A stretch of DNA of 64,000 nucleotides from Evansella caseinilytica (GTDB taxonomy: Bacteria; Bacillota; Bacilli; Bacillales; Salisediminibacteriaceae): contig NZ_FNPI01000002.1 in assembly GCF_900107275.1 (NCBI RefSeq), forward strand, positions 1 to 64,000. The letters run 5' to 3'. This document shows positions 26,056 to 34,766 of this stretch, piece after piece (the first letter of the stretch is position 1; the number at the start of each line of letters is the position of its first letter). Below the pieces are notes generated by a model that worked only from the letters and a program-made list of their open reading frames with translations, did no database searches and was not told the origin of the DNA. Made by a program: the position numbers and the translations under genes.

Positions 26056-26217
26056 AGTCTCCCTCCAAAATCAAAACAAAATATTTTAACAAGCCATTAT
26101 TTTATTAGTAAAATGTTAATCTCATCATAACACAATGTGATATTTTTTCTCAAGATCATTTCAGTATTTTCTGAAAATTTATTTTTGTATTCGTAATAGT
26201 TTTAAACATCATTAAAT

Positions 26218-26333
26218 GAGGAAGTTCAAAAAGTCCGGAAAACAGCGCCTACAAATCCATCGTTGCGCTGCTCACGTAGCTTTTGAAGTACATGAGCAGC
26301 GCGGCCTGGCTAGCAAGCCTTTGATGGATTCAG
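26218..26333. repeat. Diverged 161-bp-type repeat folding into a long hairpin
   Basis: GTTCAAAAAGTCCGGAAAACAGCGCCT marks the left end of the repeat. Then AATCCATC-gtt-GCGCTGCTCA is complemented by TGAGCAGCGC and GATGGATT farther on, giving an interrupted stem of 18 pairs at about 26252-26328. It reaches the yhaH stop codon (minus strand) and may act as its transcript end. Confidence 0.75.
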
Positions 26334-26687
26334 CTACTCGATGGCATGGCGAAATTTATTGATGATCGTGTTGATAAGCTCCTCGACTTGGAGAAGCGTG
26401 TCCTTGAACTCTTCGAGATACGGCTTGACGTCTTCCGTCAATTTCTCGTACCGTTGCAGAACGGCCGGAAAAGCCTCTTTTATGTAGGAGACAGCTGTCT
26501 CTTTCATCTCGATTCCGACATCGATAAGCTCACGTAACTCGTCTTTAAGACGCCGGCAGCTTTCCAGCAATATCTCTTTTGAATGAGCGAGTTCTGCTTT
26601 TACTTTTTCCCTGCATGCTGGATTCATGAGAAGGGCAGCAGCCCCCGATGCAGCAAGCACCCCAAGGGTGATAGCGACTTTAGACAT
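26334..26687 (-). CDS. yhaH: YtxH-domain protein YhaH
   Basis: 117 residues. The N-terminal hydrophobic stretch (VAITLGVLAASGAAALLMN) is followed by the charged amphipathic helices of YtxH-type proteins (EKVKAELAHSKEILLESCRRLKDELREL...). AAGGAGG precedes the ATG. YtxH-type proteins are general-stress or envelope-associated and without a known biochemical activity. It is next to scoC, as in B. subtilis. The trpP gene that follows in B. subtilis is absent here. Confidence 0.85.
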   Translation of the reverse strand: MSKVAITLGVLAASGAAALLMNPACREKVKAELAHSKEILLESCRRLKDELRELIDVGIEMKETAVSYIKEAFPAVLQRYEKLTEDVKPYLEEFKDTLLQVEELINTIINKFRHAIE

Positions 26688-27019
26688 TTATTTCTCCTCC
26701 TTACTAACGAAAAGCGGAAGCGGTTTGCCCATCGACGTAAAAACTGGACTGACTCGAGTGAGATAAAGGAGAGTCGAAAGTTTGGGAACTTTCGCTCAAG
26801 TGCCATCGCGCGCGATGGCACGATGACTTATCGTAGACGAGGGGAGGGAAGTTTTCTAGTCGATAACCGCTGCAGCTGGACAGCTTCCCAAATCATTAAA
26901 TAAAAACTTTCTTACCAAGAAAACAGAAGCCAGACAGCTTTCCGAATCATTGAATGAAGACTTTGTTTTGAAAAGCTGGCGCGCTCCGCCTTTCCTTTTT
27001 TTCTACGGGATAGAAGCAA
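26688..27019. repeat. Gap with fragment of the long dispersed element
   Basis: Between yhaH and serC, CTCAAGTGCCATCGCGCGCGATGGCACGATGA (26778-26826 region) matches the central hairpin of the long element; the rest, including AAGCGGAAGCGG and two CAGACAGCTT-like stretches, is not recognised. No gene supported. Confidence 0.65.
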
Positions 27020-28102
27020 TTATGCATGTGCCTTTTGAAACTCGATCATAAATGAGCGGAGTGCTTCCACATGTGATAAAGGAACCGCATTGTAAATCGA
27101 TGCTCTGCAGCCGCCGACGGATCGATGTCCGTTTACACCGATAAAGCCGCGGGCTTTTGCTTCTTGCAGGAATTGTTTTTCCAGTTCGCTGTTTTGTAAT
27201 GTAAATGTGACATTCATGCAGGAACGGCTCGCTTTGTCTGCATGGCCTTGATAAAAGCTACCGGATGCGTCGATGGCATCATATAAAAGACCGGCCTTTT
27301 TCTTTGCCGCAGCTTCCATTCCTTTGACACCGCCGTTTTCTTTTATCCATTTCATTGTTAGCCCCAGTAAATAGATGGAGCCTGTCGGCGGTGTATTATA
27401 AAGTGAATCGGCTTTGACGTGGGTGTCATATGCCAAATATTTAGGCACCGTTTTGTTTGCAGTTTGTAAAAATTCGTTGCGGATAATGACGATTGTCACT
27501 CCGGACGGTCCGGCATTCTTTTGGGCTCCTGCATACAGGAGATCAACATTGTCCCATTCGATGGGCTTGCTGAAAATATCGCTGGAAGCATCGACGCACA
27601 CAGGAATGGATTTCCGGGTTGGGAGGGCATCCCATTGCGTGCCGAAAATCGTATTGTTGGATGTGATATGAATGTACGCCAAATCATCGGCAAAATGGTT
27701 TTCGTCCACTGCCGGGATCGAGCGGTAATTATTATCTTTATCGGATGCAAGGACAATCGCGGCCCCGATTCGGCTTGCCTCTTGATAGGCTTTTTCCGAC
27801 CAGGACCCGGAAAGGATGTAGCCTGCTTTTTTTCCAGGAGAGAGAAAGTTCATCGGCAGCATGGCAAATTGTAAGCTGGCTCCTCCTTGCAAAAAAAGGA
27901 TATGATAATTTTCGGGAACCGCCAAAAGGGATCGCACATCGGCGATGGCCTGAAAATGAACGTCTTCGTACAGCGGACTGCGATGGCTCATTTCAAGGAC
28001 AGAAAGGCCGGTATTTTGATAGTTAAACATTGAATCTTTCGCTCTTTCCAGCACTTCAGAAGGGAGGGCGCTTGGCCCAGGATTAAAATTGTATACCGTC
28101 AT
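27020..28102 (-). CDS. serC: Phosphoserine aminotransferase
   Basis: 360 residues from the ATG at 28102, with GGAGG eight bases upstream. NFNPGPSALP at the start, SHRS in the substrate loop, and the pyridoxal-phosphate lysine in YAGAQKNAGPSG (about residue 195) are the SerC hallmarks; GHRSVGGCRASIYNA near the end binds the substrate carboxylate or phosphate. It converts 3-phosphohydroxypyruvate and glutamate to phosphoserine in serine synthesis, and acts in the pyridoxal route in some bacteria. It stands alone; B. subtilis also has serC (yhaF) near hit. Confidence 0.96.
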   Translation of the reverse strand: MTVYNFNPGPSALPSEVLERAKDSMFNYQNTGLSVLEMSHRSPLYEDVHFQAIADVRSLLAVPENYHILFLQGGASLQFAMLPMNFLSPGKKAGYILSGSWSEKAYQEASRIGAAIVLASDKDNNYRSIPAVDENHFADDLAYIHITSNNTIFGTQWDALPTRKSIPVCVDASSDIFSKPIEWDNVDLLYAGAQKNAGPSGVTIVIIRNEFLQTANKTVPKYLAYDTHVKADSLYNTPPTGSIYLLGLTMKWIKENGGVKGMEAAAKKKAGLLYDAIDASGSFYQGHADKASRSCMNVTFTLQNSELEKQFLQEAKARGFIGVNGHRSVGGCRASIYNAVPLSHVEALRSFMIEFQKAHA

Positions 28103-28263
28103 CAATATTCCTCCGTTTTTGCGCCTGCTGTCAATGGCAGGGTGATTCTTTTCTACGTGTTACTTTTAACATTAAGTATAACTCCTTTAAAGGACTAAAG
28201 TATATAGAAAAAGTGAAATTTTCAATGTTTTTGTCAAAGTGTGACGGAAATCACCGCCTGTTT

Positions 28264-28292
28264 TGCCCGGGATGTGACCGTCAATCTCGGGC
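28264..28292. repeat. Stem-loop between serC and hit
   Basis: GCCCGGGAT ... ATCTCGGGC with a 10-base loop. Lies between the hit stop and the serC promoter region; no T-run on the hit-sense strand, so a weak terminator or an attenuating element. Confidence 0.4.
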
Positions 28293-28379
28293 ATGAAAAG
28301 CGGGACAGTTGGAGAAAGATACTTCTACGCGCCGCGATCCTCTTGCAGCTGCTTTGAAACGCACGCTTGATGACGACGT

Positions 28380-28814
28380 TCACTCATTCAGCTGAGCGGC
28401 GATTTGTTTGGCAATTTGGTTTAAATCTTCTTTCGTATATTCACTGCTGTGATCGTGCCATACCGCACCGAATCCGTCTCCTTTCCCGTAACGCGGGAGA
28501 AGGTGGACATGATAATGAAAAACCGTTTGCCCGGCAGCTTTGCCATTATTATTCAGCATGTTGATCCCGGCCGGATCGAAGGCGGCTTTCAATGCTTTGG
28601 CCACTTTCGGAACGGCGGTGAACACCGCTTTGGCACTGTCCTCGGAAAGCTCATATACATTTTCTTCGTGCCTTTTCGGAATGACGAGCGTGTGCCCTTT
28701 TGTCACCTGACTTAAATCAAGAAAAGCGATCACTTTCTCATCTTCATATACTTTAGCTGACGGGATTTGTCCTTGGACAATTTTACAAAAGATACAATCC
28801 TCTGAAAACGACAT
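28380..28814 (-). CDS. hit: HIT family protein
   Basis: 144 residues. The histidine-triad active site is QTVFHYHVHLLPR (HxHxH) at about residues 97-105, with CIFCKIVQG near the N terminus and DEKVIAFLDLSQVTKGHTLVIPKRH. Such proteins hydrolyse nucleoside phosphoramidates or AMP-linked substrates (Hint-type). It is divergent from the MFS gene; in B. subtilis hit is divergent from ecsA, so the MFS gene is inserted between them here. Confidence 0.95.
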   Translation of the reverse strand: MSFSEDCIFCKIVQGQIPSAKVYEDEKVIAFLDLSQVTKGHTLVIPKRHEENVYELSEDSAKAVFTAVPKVAKALKAAFDPAGINMLNNNGKAAGQTVFHYHVHLLPRYGKGDGFGAVWHDHSSEYTKEDLNQIAKQIAAQLNE

Positions 28815-28952
28815 GACGTGTCACCTCACTATGAATTTTCATCTTTCATCACAATATGTGTTTATCTTACCACATTTATCCTTTGGATCAAAAAGCATGT
28901 CTATGTTCACGACAAACGACATAAAAATAAAGGTATGATGGGAGGAATCCAG

Positions 28953-30128
28953 ATGCATGAAATAAAACACCGGGCGAAGCAGAAAAACGTATTGTTCCTT
29001 ATCCTTTTCCTGCTGTTTTTCAGTATACATATGCAATTTCCTGTTTTTACACCGCTGGCGGTTTCACTTGGGGCAGGAAGTTTTCTGGTGGGACTGATGC
29101 TGAGCGCGACGTCCTTTGTCAACCTCGGGGGTAATTTAATTGCCGGCACGTATATCGACAAGTATGGAACGAAATGGTTCATTATTATCCCTCTGTTCCT
29201 GTTATCCGCTTCCTTGTTTGCTCATACGATGGTGGAGGAGGCAGGTCATTTATTTATTCTACGAGTCGTTAACGGGTTTATTCTAGCGTTTCTCACGCCG
29301 GCATGCATGACAATGCTCGCATCGTTTGCAAAAACAAGCCAGCAGCAAAGTAGAAATATGGCGATGAATACTTTCATGGTTACGACGGCCATGTGTCTTG
29401 CCCCCGTGGCCGGCGGCTGGACAGGGGAGCGGTTCGGCTCCGACGGGGCCTACTTCCTTATCGGGCTCCTCACCTTCTTCGCGTTTCTGTTGGCGGCGGT
29501 CTATCTTTCCGACCAGAGGCTGATGGCGATTCCAAAAAACGAGGGCGTGGGAATGCTGTCACTTTTATCGTCCGTGCAGCTGTTTCCGGCATTTTTAACC
29601 GCTTTTGCCATCATGTTTGCCCAAGGCACTCTCATGTATGAATTGCCGTTTTTATCTGTTGAAAACGATCTGACGAAAGAGGCTGTCGGAAAATTGGCCG
29701 GGCTAATGGGGATCGGGACATTGTTTGTTTTGAGCTTCGTGTTTCTCCACCGTTTGACCGCCAAAGTCCGGATCGTTGCGGGCTTGTGTCTGATGGCTTC
29801 CGCATTAGGCTGGATGATGCTTGCCGGAAGCGTTCCGCCGGTGATGAGCATGGTATTGTTCGGAGTCGCCTCGGGCATTGTCTATCCGGCCATGATGACG
29901 CTGGTAACCGAAAATATTCACGAGGGCAGTCGCGGGAAGGCGTTTGCCTTCTTGTCGGCTGTTTTTTCCGTCGGAACAATTTCTTCCCCGTTTATTGCCG
30001 GCCTTTTCCGGCAGCTGATTTCCCCGTATTTTCTGGCCTGGTTTGTTATCATGGGCGCCGTGACAATGATCGGCTATCAATTTTTAGCCGGCGGTGTTCC
30101 GAAAGCGGCGGCGATTCGAAAGCTGTGA
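28953..30128 (+). CDS. MFS transporter
   Basis: 391 residues from the ATG at 28953, with GGGAGGA nine bases upstream; in-frame codons back to 28818 have no site. Twelve hydrophobic segments can be counted. The loop after segment 2 is GTYIDKYGTKW, the MFS motif A (GxxxDxxGxK/R). Segment 5 carries APVAGGWTGERFG, like the drug-efflux motif C region. Substrate unknown; sugar or drug efflux is possible. It lies 180 bases before ecsA, which has its own leader. Confidence 0.85.
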   Translation: MHEIKHRAKQKNVLFLILFLLFFSIHMQFPVFTPLAVSLGAGSFLVGLMLSATSFVNLGGNLIAGTYIDKYGTKWFIIIPLFLLSASLFAHTMVEEAGHLFILRVVNGFILAFLTPACMTMLASFAKTSQQQSRNMAMNTFMVTTAMCLAPVAGGWTGERFGSDGAYFLIGLLTFFAFLLAAVYLSDQRLMAIPKNEGVGMLSLLSSVQLFPAFLTAFAIMFAQGTLMYELPFLSVENDLTKEAVGKLAGLMGIGTLFVLSFVFLHRLTAKVRIVAGLCLMASALGWMMLAGSVPPVMSMVLFGVASGIVYPAMMTLVTENIHEGSRGKAFAFLSAVFSVGTISSPFIAGLFRQLISPYFLAWFVIMGAVTMIGYQFLAGGVPKAAAIRKL

Positions 30129-30309
30129 AAAAACGAGCGGTAATTACCGCAAGTGGAGATTTGAAACATTGTGTCCAAGACTTCCGGAGGGGAAAACGTT
30201 TCAGATCATACAGTCATTGCTTTTCAATAGCTTGCAAATTCGCTATAGTAGAATTAATGGAACATGCTGGCAGGGACAGACACAGCAATTTTTACAGGGA
30301 GTGTTCAAA

Positions 30310-31059
30310 ATGGAAGCAATGTTAACCGTAGAAAAACTTTCAGGAGGGTATCAACGTCAGCGTCCAGTTCTGCATGAGATATCTTTTTCTGTCAATAAAC
30401 ACGAAATCGTCGGTTTGATCGGCTTGAACGGCGCCGGGAAAAGTACGACAATCAAACATATTCTCGGGTTGATGGAGCCCCATTCCGGCGAAGTGCGGAT
30501 CGCCGGGAAAACATGGTCGGAAAGTGGGGATGCCTATCGACAGAGCTTGGCTTATATTCCGGAGATGCCGCTGCTTTACGAGGAAATGACGCTCTGGGAA
30601 CATTTAGAGCTGACGGCAATGGCATACGGCTTGGATGAAAACACGTTTCAAACAAGGGCAGAGGAACTTTTAAAAGAATTTCGCATGCAAAAAATGAAAA
30701 GCTGGTTTCCGAGCCATTTTTCCAAAGGAATGCGTCAAAAGGTAATGATCATGTGCGCGTTCCTTGTGCAGCCTGATTTTTATGTGGCGGACGAGCCGTT
30801 TGTCGGACTGGACCCGATCGGGATTAAGTCATTTCTTGACCGCATGGTGGAAATGAAGCACCAGGGCTGCGGAATTCTCATGTCCACGCATATTCTCGCA
30901 ACGGCTGAAAAATACTGCGATCGCTTTATCTTGCTTCACGAAGGCAGGATTTTGCTGCAGGGGGAGCTGAGCGAGCTGCGGGAGCAGGCAGGCATGCCCG
31001 GCGCGGATCTTGATGAAATCTATGTTCAGATGACGAAGGAAGATGACGATGGTGAATGA
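30310..31059 (+). CDS. ecsA: ABC transporter ATP-binding protein EcsA
   Basis: 249 residues from the ATG at 30310, eight bases after AGGGAG. Walker A GLNGAGKSTT, signature FSKGMRQKVMIM, Walker B FYVADEPFVGLD and the switch His in MSTHIL are all present. With EcsB it forms an ABC transporter needed for regulated intramembrane proteolysis by RasP, secretion of exoproteins and competence in B. subtilis; the exported substrate is probably a peptide fragment. It overlaps ecsB by 11 bases. Confidence 0.94.
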   Translation: MEAMLTVEKLSGGYQRQRPVLHEISFSVNKHEIVGLIGLNGAGKSTTIKHILGLMEPHSGEVRIAGKTWSESGDAYRQSLAYIPEMPLLYEEMTLWEHLELTAMAYGLDENTFQTRAEELLKEFRMQKMKSWFPSHFSKGMRQKVMIMCAFLVQPDFYVADEPFVGLDPIGIKSFLDRMVEMKHQGCGILMSTHILATAEKYCDRFILLHEGRILLQGELSELREQAGMPGADLDEIYVQMTKEDDDGE

Positions 31060-32266
31060 AAAGGAATTATGGAGTAAACGGCGAAGCGATTACTGGTCAA
31101 TGGCGATAAAATATTTAAGGTTGATCGGAAACAGCGGGTTTCTTTTTACCATTTATTTATTGTTTGTTTTCGGCAGTTATTACTACGGCCAGTTTTTGGA
31201 CTGGCTGCCGGCATCGTTTCCGGCGACGCTGTTTTTTACGGCATTGTTGACGTGGCTAACAACCCGCGGCAGAGTAAGAACGTTTGTAAAACAAGGGGAT
31301 TTATTTTTTCTTTCACCGAGGGAAAGGAAGATGTCGTCGTATTTTCGGGCGGCTGTGTTTTACAGCTGGCTGATGGAAACACTTTATGTTTCCGTCGTTT
31401 TCCTTATCTTGGCTCCGCTGTTTTTGGACCGGATTTCTCCTTCCGGGGCACTGCTGCTGGCGGTTCTGCTGCTGGTAAGCGGCTTGAAGCTGTGGAATTT
31501 GGCTGCCGGCTTTGAAGAACAGCGGATTCAGGACAAGCACAGTTATTTTTTCCATACGCTAATTCGCGCCGGGTTAAACGGGGTTGCGCTATACGCTTTG
31601 TTTTCGCTGCAGCCGGTTTGGTTCATCGGCATCCTTGCCGCAGTATTCATCGGTTTATATGCCGGTTATTACCGCCGGCTGGCCGCAGCTCATAGTTTAA
31701 AGTGGGAACGGTTGATGCGGATTGAAGAAAATACGGTGATGACATTTTACCGCATTGCCAATTCGTTTACCGATGTCCCTGCCCTTCAGTCAAAGGTGCG
31801 GAAGCGGGGCTGGCTTTCCCCGCTGTTCCGGCTCGCCACCTATCGACAGCAGCATGTTTACCGTTACTTGTTCAGCAGGGCATTTGTCCGTTCGAATGAT
31901 TATTTCGGGATATATCTCAGGCTTACTTTACTCGGTCTGCTGTTTATCTATGTCGTGCGAATCGATTGGGGAAGATGGTTTATCGTCGCTTTGTTTGCCT
32001 ACATGACAGCCTTGCAGCTGGAAACGTTAAAGCAGCATTACGCAACGGCGAAAATGGTGGAATTATACCCGGCAGGGGAAAAAACAAAACTGGCGAGTCA
32101 CCAATTTTGGCTGATCGTTCTCGGGCTTTTCCAGGGGATGATCTTCGGGTTATTCGCGTTTCTCAGTATAAATGTAGCAGACGGCTTCCTTGTTTTTGGT
32201 TTGACGCTGATAATTTACGGATATCATCTGCTCATCCGCCTTCCAAAAAGGTACAGAGCGAGCTAG
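31049..32266 (+). CDS. ecsB: ABC transporter permease EcsB
   Basis: 405 residues from the ATG at 31049 (an ATG at 31043 is also possible), with AAGGAAG upstream inside ecsA. Six to ten membrane segments, among them FLFTIYLLFVFGSYYYGQFL, a GNSGFLF opening and the C-terminal WLIVLGLFQGMIFGLFAFLSI. The N-terminal ELWSKRRSDYWSMAIKYLRLIGNSG is the EcsB-family cytoplasmic lead. It forms the membrane channel of the EcsA transporter. Followed by ecsC after 151 bases, with a stem-loop in the gap. Confidence 0.93.
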   Translation: MVNEKELWSKRRSDYWSMAIKYLRLIGNSGFLFTIYLLFVFGSYYYGQFLDWLPASFPATLFFTALLTWLTTRGRVRTFVKQGDLFFLSPRERKMSSYFRAAVFYSWLMETLYVSVVFLILAPLFLDRISPSGALLLAVLLLVSGLKLWNLAAGFEEQRIQDKHSYFFHTLIRAGLNGVALYALFSLQPVWFIGILAAVFIGLYAGYYRRLAAAHSLKWERLMRIEENTVMTFYRIANSFTDVPALQSKVRKRGWLSPLFRLATYRQQHVYRYLFSRAFVRSNDYFGIYLRLTLLGLLFIYVVRIDWGRWFIVALFAYMTALQLETLKQHYATAKMVELYPAGEKTKLASHQFWLIVLGLFQGMIFGLFAFLSINVADGFLVFGLTLIIYGYHLLIRLPKRYRAS

Positions 32267-32310
32267 CTAGCTTCGAGTGAACTCGCAACAGCCAAGCTGA
32301 AACTTCGTGG

Positions 32311-32341
32311 AATCAGGTGGAGACTCTACTCCACCTGATTT
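32311..32341 (+). terminator. Stem-loop between ecsB and ecsC
   Basis: AATCAGGTGGAG-actcta-CTCCACCTGATT is a perfect 12-base stem with a 6-base loop. There is no T-run, so it may process or stabilise the transcript or partly end it. Confidence 0.6.
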
Positions 32342-32417
32342 AAATCGTACCTACGCTAACGCTTAGAGGAGGGGGGGCTGATACCCTATAAGAAAAATCG
32401 ATAACAGGAGGAATGTA

Positions 32418-33152
32418 ATGGATTTCCAGGATAAAATAGACAGGGAACTGCGCCGTTGGGAGCGAAAAGTGCTGCGGCCGCTGTCTGCCACTGAAAAAAT
32501 GGCGAAAGGTCTGCAAAATAAACTGAATGACAAAATTCCGGAAAAAATTCATCGCGCCGTTTCGGAGAGCGTCAAGCAAATGGTTCGGGCAACGCTTCTC
32601 GGCAGCGACTACTTATCTGAGCAGAAAGTAATCACGAATATGGAATTGAAAGAACGGGAAAAAATTCTGGCGGATTGCATTGAACGCTATAAACGCACCG
32701 CTGCTGTTGAAGGAGCGGGCACAGGCTTGGGAGGAATCGTGCTGGGGATGGCTGATTTCCCCCTGCTGTTGAGCATTAAAATGAAATTTTTGTTTGATGC
32801 GGCGAAAATATACGGCTTTGATGTATCTGATTACCGCGAACGGTTGTTTTTGCTGACGATTTTCCAGCTGGCGTTTTCAAAGGAAAGTAAAAAGCGGGAG
32901 GCATTCGAAAAAATTATTGGCTGGGAGGAGCAGTTGGCGGAATTGCCGGCGAAAGAAGTGTACTTGGATTCCATTGATTGGAAAGCGTTTCAGCTGGAAT
33001 ACAGAGATTTTATCGATTTGCCGAAAATGCTGCAGCTGATCCCTGGTTTCGGCGCGATTGTTGGTGCGGTGGCAAATTATCATTATTTAGACATTCTGGC
33101 GGAGCACGCGAAAAACAGCTGTCGATACCGCCTGCGGAAACGTAACGGGTAA
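32418..33152 (+). CDS. ecsC: EcsC family protein
   Basis: 244 residues. The EcsC-family elements are WERKVLRPLSATEKMAKGLQNKLNDKIPEKIH near the start, a Gly-rich hydrophobic stretch GAGTGLGGIVLGMADFPLLLSIKMKFLFDAAKIYGFD, and IPGFGAIVGAVANYHYLDIL close to the end. It is the third gene of the ecs locus; B. subtilis EcsC is dispensable for EcsAB function and has no assigned role. ACAGGAGGAATGTA precedes the ATG. Confidence 0.92.
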   Translation: MDFQDKIDRELRRWERKVLRPLSATEKMAKGLQNKLNDKIPEKIHRAVSESVKQMVRATLLGSDYLSEQKVITNMELKEREKILADCIERYKRTAAVEGAGTGLGGIVLGMADFPLLLSIKMKFLFDAAKIYGFDVSDYRERLFLLTIFQLAFSKESKKREAFEKIIGWEEQLAELPAKEVYLDSIDWKAFQLEYRDFIDLPKMLQLIPGFGAIVGAVANYHYLDILAEHAKNSCRYRLRKRNG

Positions 33153-33188
33153 GCGCGAGGAGTAGAAGGAGAGGCGCCGCCCGTTTTT
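33143..33188 (+). terminator. Intrinsic terminator over the ecsC stop
   Basis: AACGGGTaaGCGC pairs with GGCGCcGCCCGTT across a loop of about 20 bases, then TTTTT. The left arm includes the TAA stop codon. Confidence 0.65.
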
Positions 33189-33224
33189 TTCCTGTCCGCA
33201 GCTGTTTTCGTAATTTTTGGTGCT

Positions 33225-33270
33225 TCGTGTTTGTTCAAAAAGATAAAAAGCAATCTTCTTGAACAAACAC
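33225..33270. repeat. GTTCAAAAAGAT palindrome
   Basis: GTGTTTGTTCAAAAAGATaaaaagca and the complementary arm ATCTTCTTGAACAAACAC (one mismatch). It runs directly into the adjoining 161-bp-type unit. Confidence 0.85.
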
Positions 33271-33432
33271 TTATAGAGGATGTTCAAAAAGTGCGGGAAA
33301 CAGAGCTGGCGAATCTCATCGTTGCGTTGCCCCTCCGCTGCTCACGTACGTCCTGTGTACGCTGCGCTGCTCGTGGCTGCCGCGCCTCAACCTTCTTGTC
33401 CCTGTTATGTCCTCTTTTTGCACAAACACTTA
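33271..33432 (+). repeat. Single 161-bp-type repeat unit
   Basis: Begins TTATAGAGGATGTTCAAAAAG and keeps the whole order of the tandem units at 23.1 kb (GCGGGAAACAG, CTCACGTACGT, GCTGCGCTGCTCG, GCCGCGCCTC, CTTCTTG), ending TGTCCTCTTTTTGCACAAACAC. Its end ACACTTATA supplies the stop codon of the minus-strand ccdA gene. Confidence 0.9.
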
Positions 33433-34176
33433 TATATTAAATGGAATAAATTGAGACAAATAAGCGGCCATTTTGGCGAAAAGTCCGGTGAACAGCATGA
33501 CACCTAACACGATCATGATGCCGCCGCTAACTTTTTGAATAATTGGTAAAAAGCGGTTAATGTTGCGGATTTTATCCAGTGATTTGGAATACAGAAGGGC
33601 AACCAACAGGAACGGAATCCCCAATCCTAAGGAATACATGAGCAGCAGGATGATCGCACCGAATGTATTCGTGCTGGATGCGGCCAAGGTTAGTATCGAC
33701 CCCAATACTAAACCGATGCACGGAGACCATCCGGCTGCAAACACAAGCCCGAAAAAGATCGAGCGGCCAAAGCTCGTTGACTTGGAAGGCTTCAATAATT
33801 TTTTTTCGCTTAAGAGAAATTGAATGTTGAATATCCCGATCAATTGCAAGCCGAATAAAACAATAACGATTCCGCCGAGCTTCTCCAACAGTGTTTGATT
33901 ATAGAAGAACAAGCTGCCGAGAAACGAAGACGAAGCACCCAATACTAAAAAAATCGAAGTGAAGCCGATGATGAAGCCGATGCTTCTGGAAATAATCAGT
34001 TTCCGGTCTGCCATCACTTCATTGTTCGCGATGCCGCTTCCCGTCAGTTGAGCAATGTAAGCGGGAACAAGCGGAAACACACACGGCGACAAAAAGGAGA
34101 TGATTCCCCCGAACAAGGCAATCCACAGGGACACGAACGTTAAATCATTGATATAAAAAATGCTCATTAATTCCAT
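33430..34176 (-). CDS. ccdA: Cytochrome c biogenesis protein CcdA
   Basis: 248 residues from the ATG at 34176 (GGAGGT ten bases upstream). Six membrane segments; the two redox cysteines are in SFLSPCVFPLVPAY (segment 1) and AGWSPCIGLVLGS (segment 4), the arrangement of DsbD-type CcdA. It passes reducing power from cytoplasmic thioredoxin across the membrane to ResA (cytochrome c maturation) and StoA (spore cortex synthesis). It stands alone; its stop is formed within the end of a repeat. Confidence 0.93.
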   Translation of the reverse strand: MELMSIFYINDLTFVSLWIALFGGIISFLSPCVFPLVPAYIAQLTGSGIANNEVMADRKLIISRSIGFIIGFTSIFLVLGASSSFLGSLFFYNQTLLEKLGGIVIVLFGLQLIGIFNIQFLLSEKKLLKPSKSTSFGRSIFFGLVFAAGWSPCIGLVLGSILTLAASSTNTFGAIILLLMYSLGLGIPFLLVALLYSKSLDKIRNINRFLPIIQKVSGGIMIVLGVMLFTGLFAKMAAYLSQFIPFNI

Positions 34177-34766
34177 CAGAATATGTACCTCCAATTTCGA
34201 TTCAGATACATTATACCGGATTTCCGGATGGATAACATTATTCCTGCATAGAAAGTCAACTAGTTGTCACACTTCCTATATTTTTTATTTTCTTGATGAT
34301 TGTAACAGGAGGAAAAAAATACGGCAATGCCGGAGGAAACCAAAAAAAATGCTTTGTCTACCAATGTCGAAGTGAATTTTTCAGTTTTAATAAGTTTGTC
34401 TTGTAAATGCTTGTGCTATGGATTATATTGATTCTGAAAGAGCGGCGTGACCCCCTTTTTTGTCGGCAGCAGCAACATTTCCCCGCGTGACTGAATGCTT
34501 GTCCAGTAATGCCCACTTTGGCTGTTCATCATCCCAAAAAATGAAGTAAGCTTGCCTGTGAACGTGCTTGTATTAGGGAAATTTTAATTCTGTTACTTTC
34601 CATTGTAAATGGGGTCAGATGCCAGTGGTTAAAGCTATAAAGCTCTCGGTCGTGTCTCCAGCTTGGAGCCATTATTTGATGAAAGGTTCTTTTATCCATT
34701 TTTTTGAAAATCTATTTTTAAAAAAGTGGATTTTAGATACTGATAAAAAATGAAAGGAAGGAAAGA
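34177..34766. other. Gene-free A/T-rich stretch
   Basis: I see no supported gene in 34177-34766. The sequence is A/T-rich. CGGCAATGCCGGAGGAAACC at about 34323 looked briefly like a riboswitch core but has no convincing pairing. The promoter of the NERD gene must be in its right part (AAAGGAAGG precedes the ATG at 34767). Confidence 0.5.

Noticed and set aside
34323-34400. Possible riboswitch (CGGCAATGCCGGAGGAAACC) in the ccdA-NERD gap
   Set aside because: No conserved pairing scheme of a known class could be drawn and no matching gene lies downstream.
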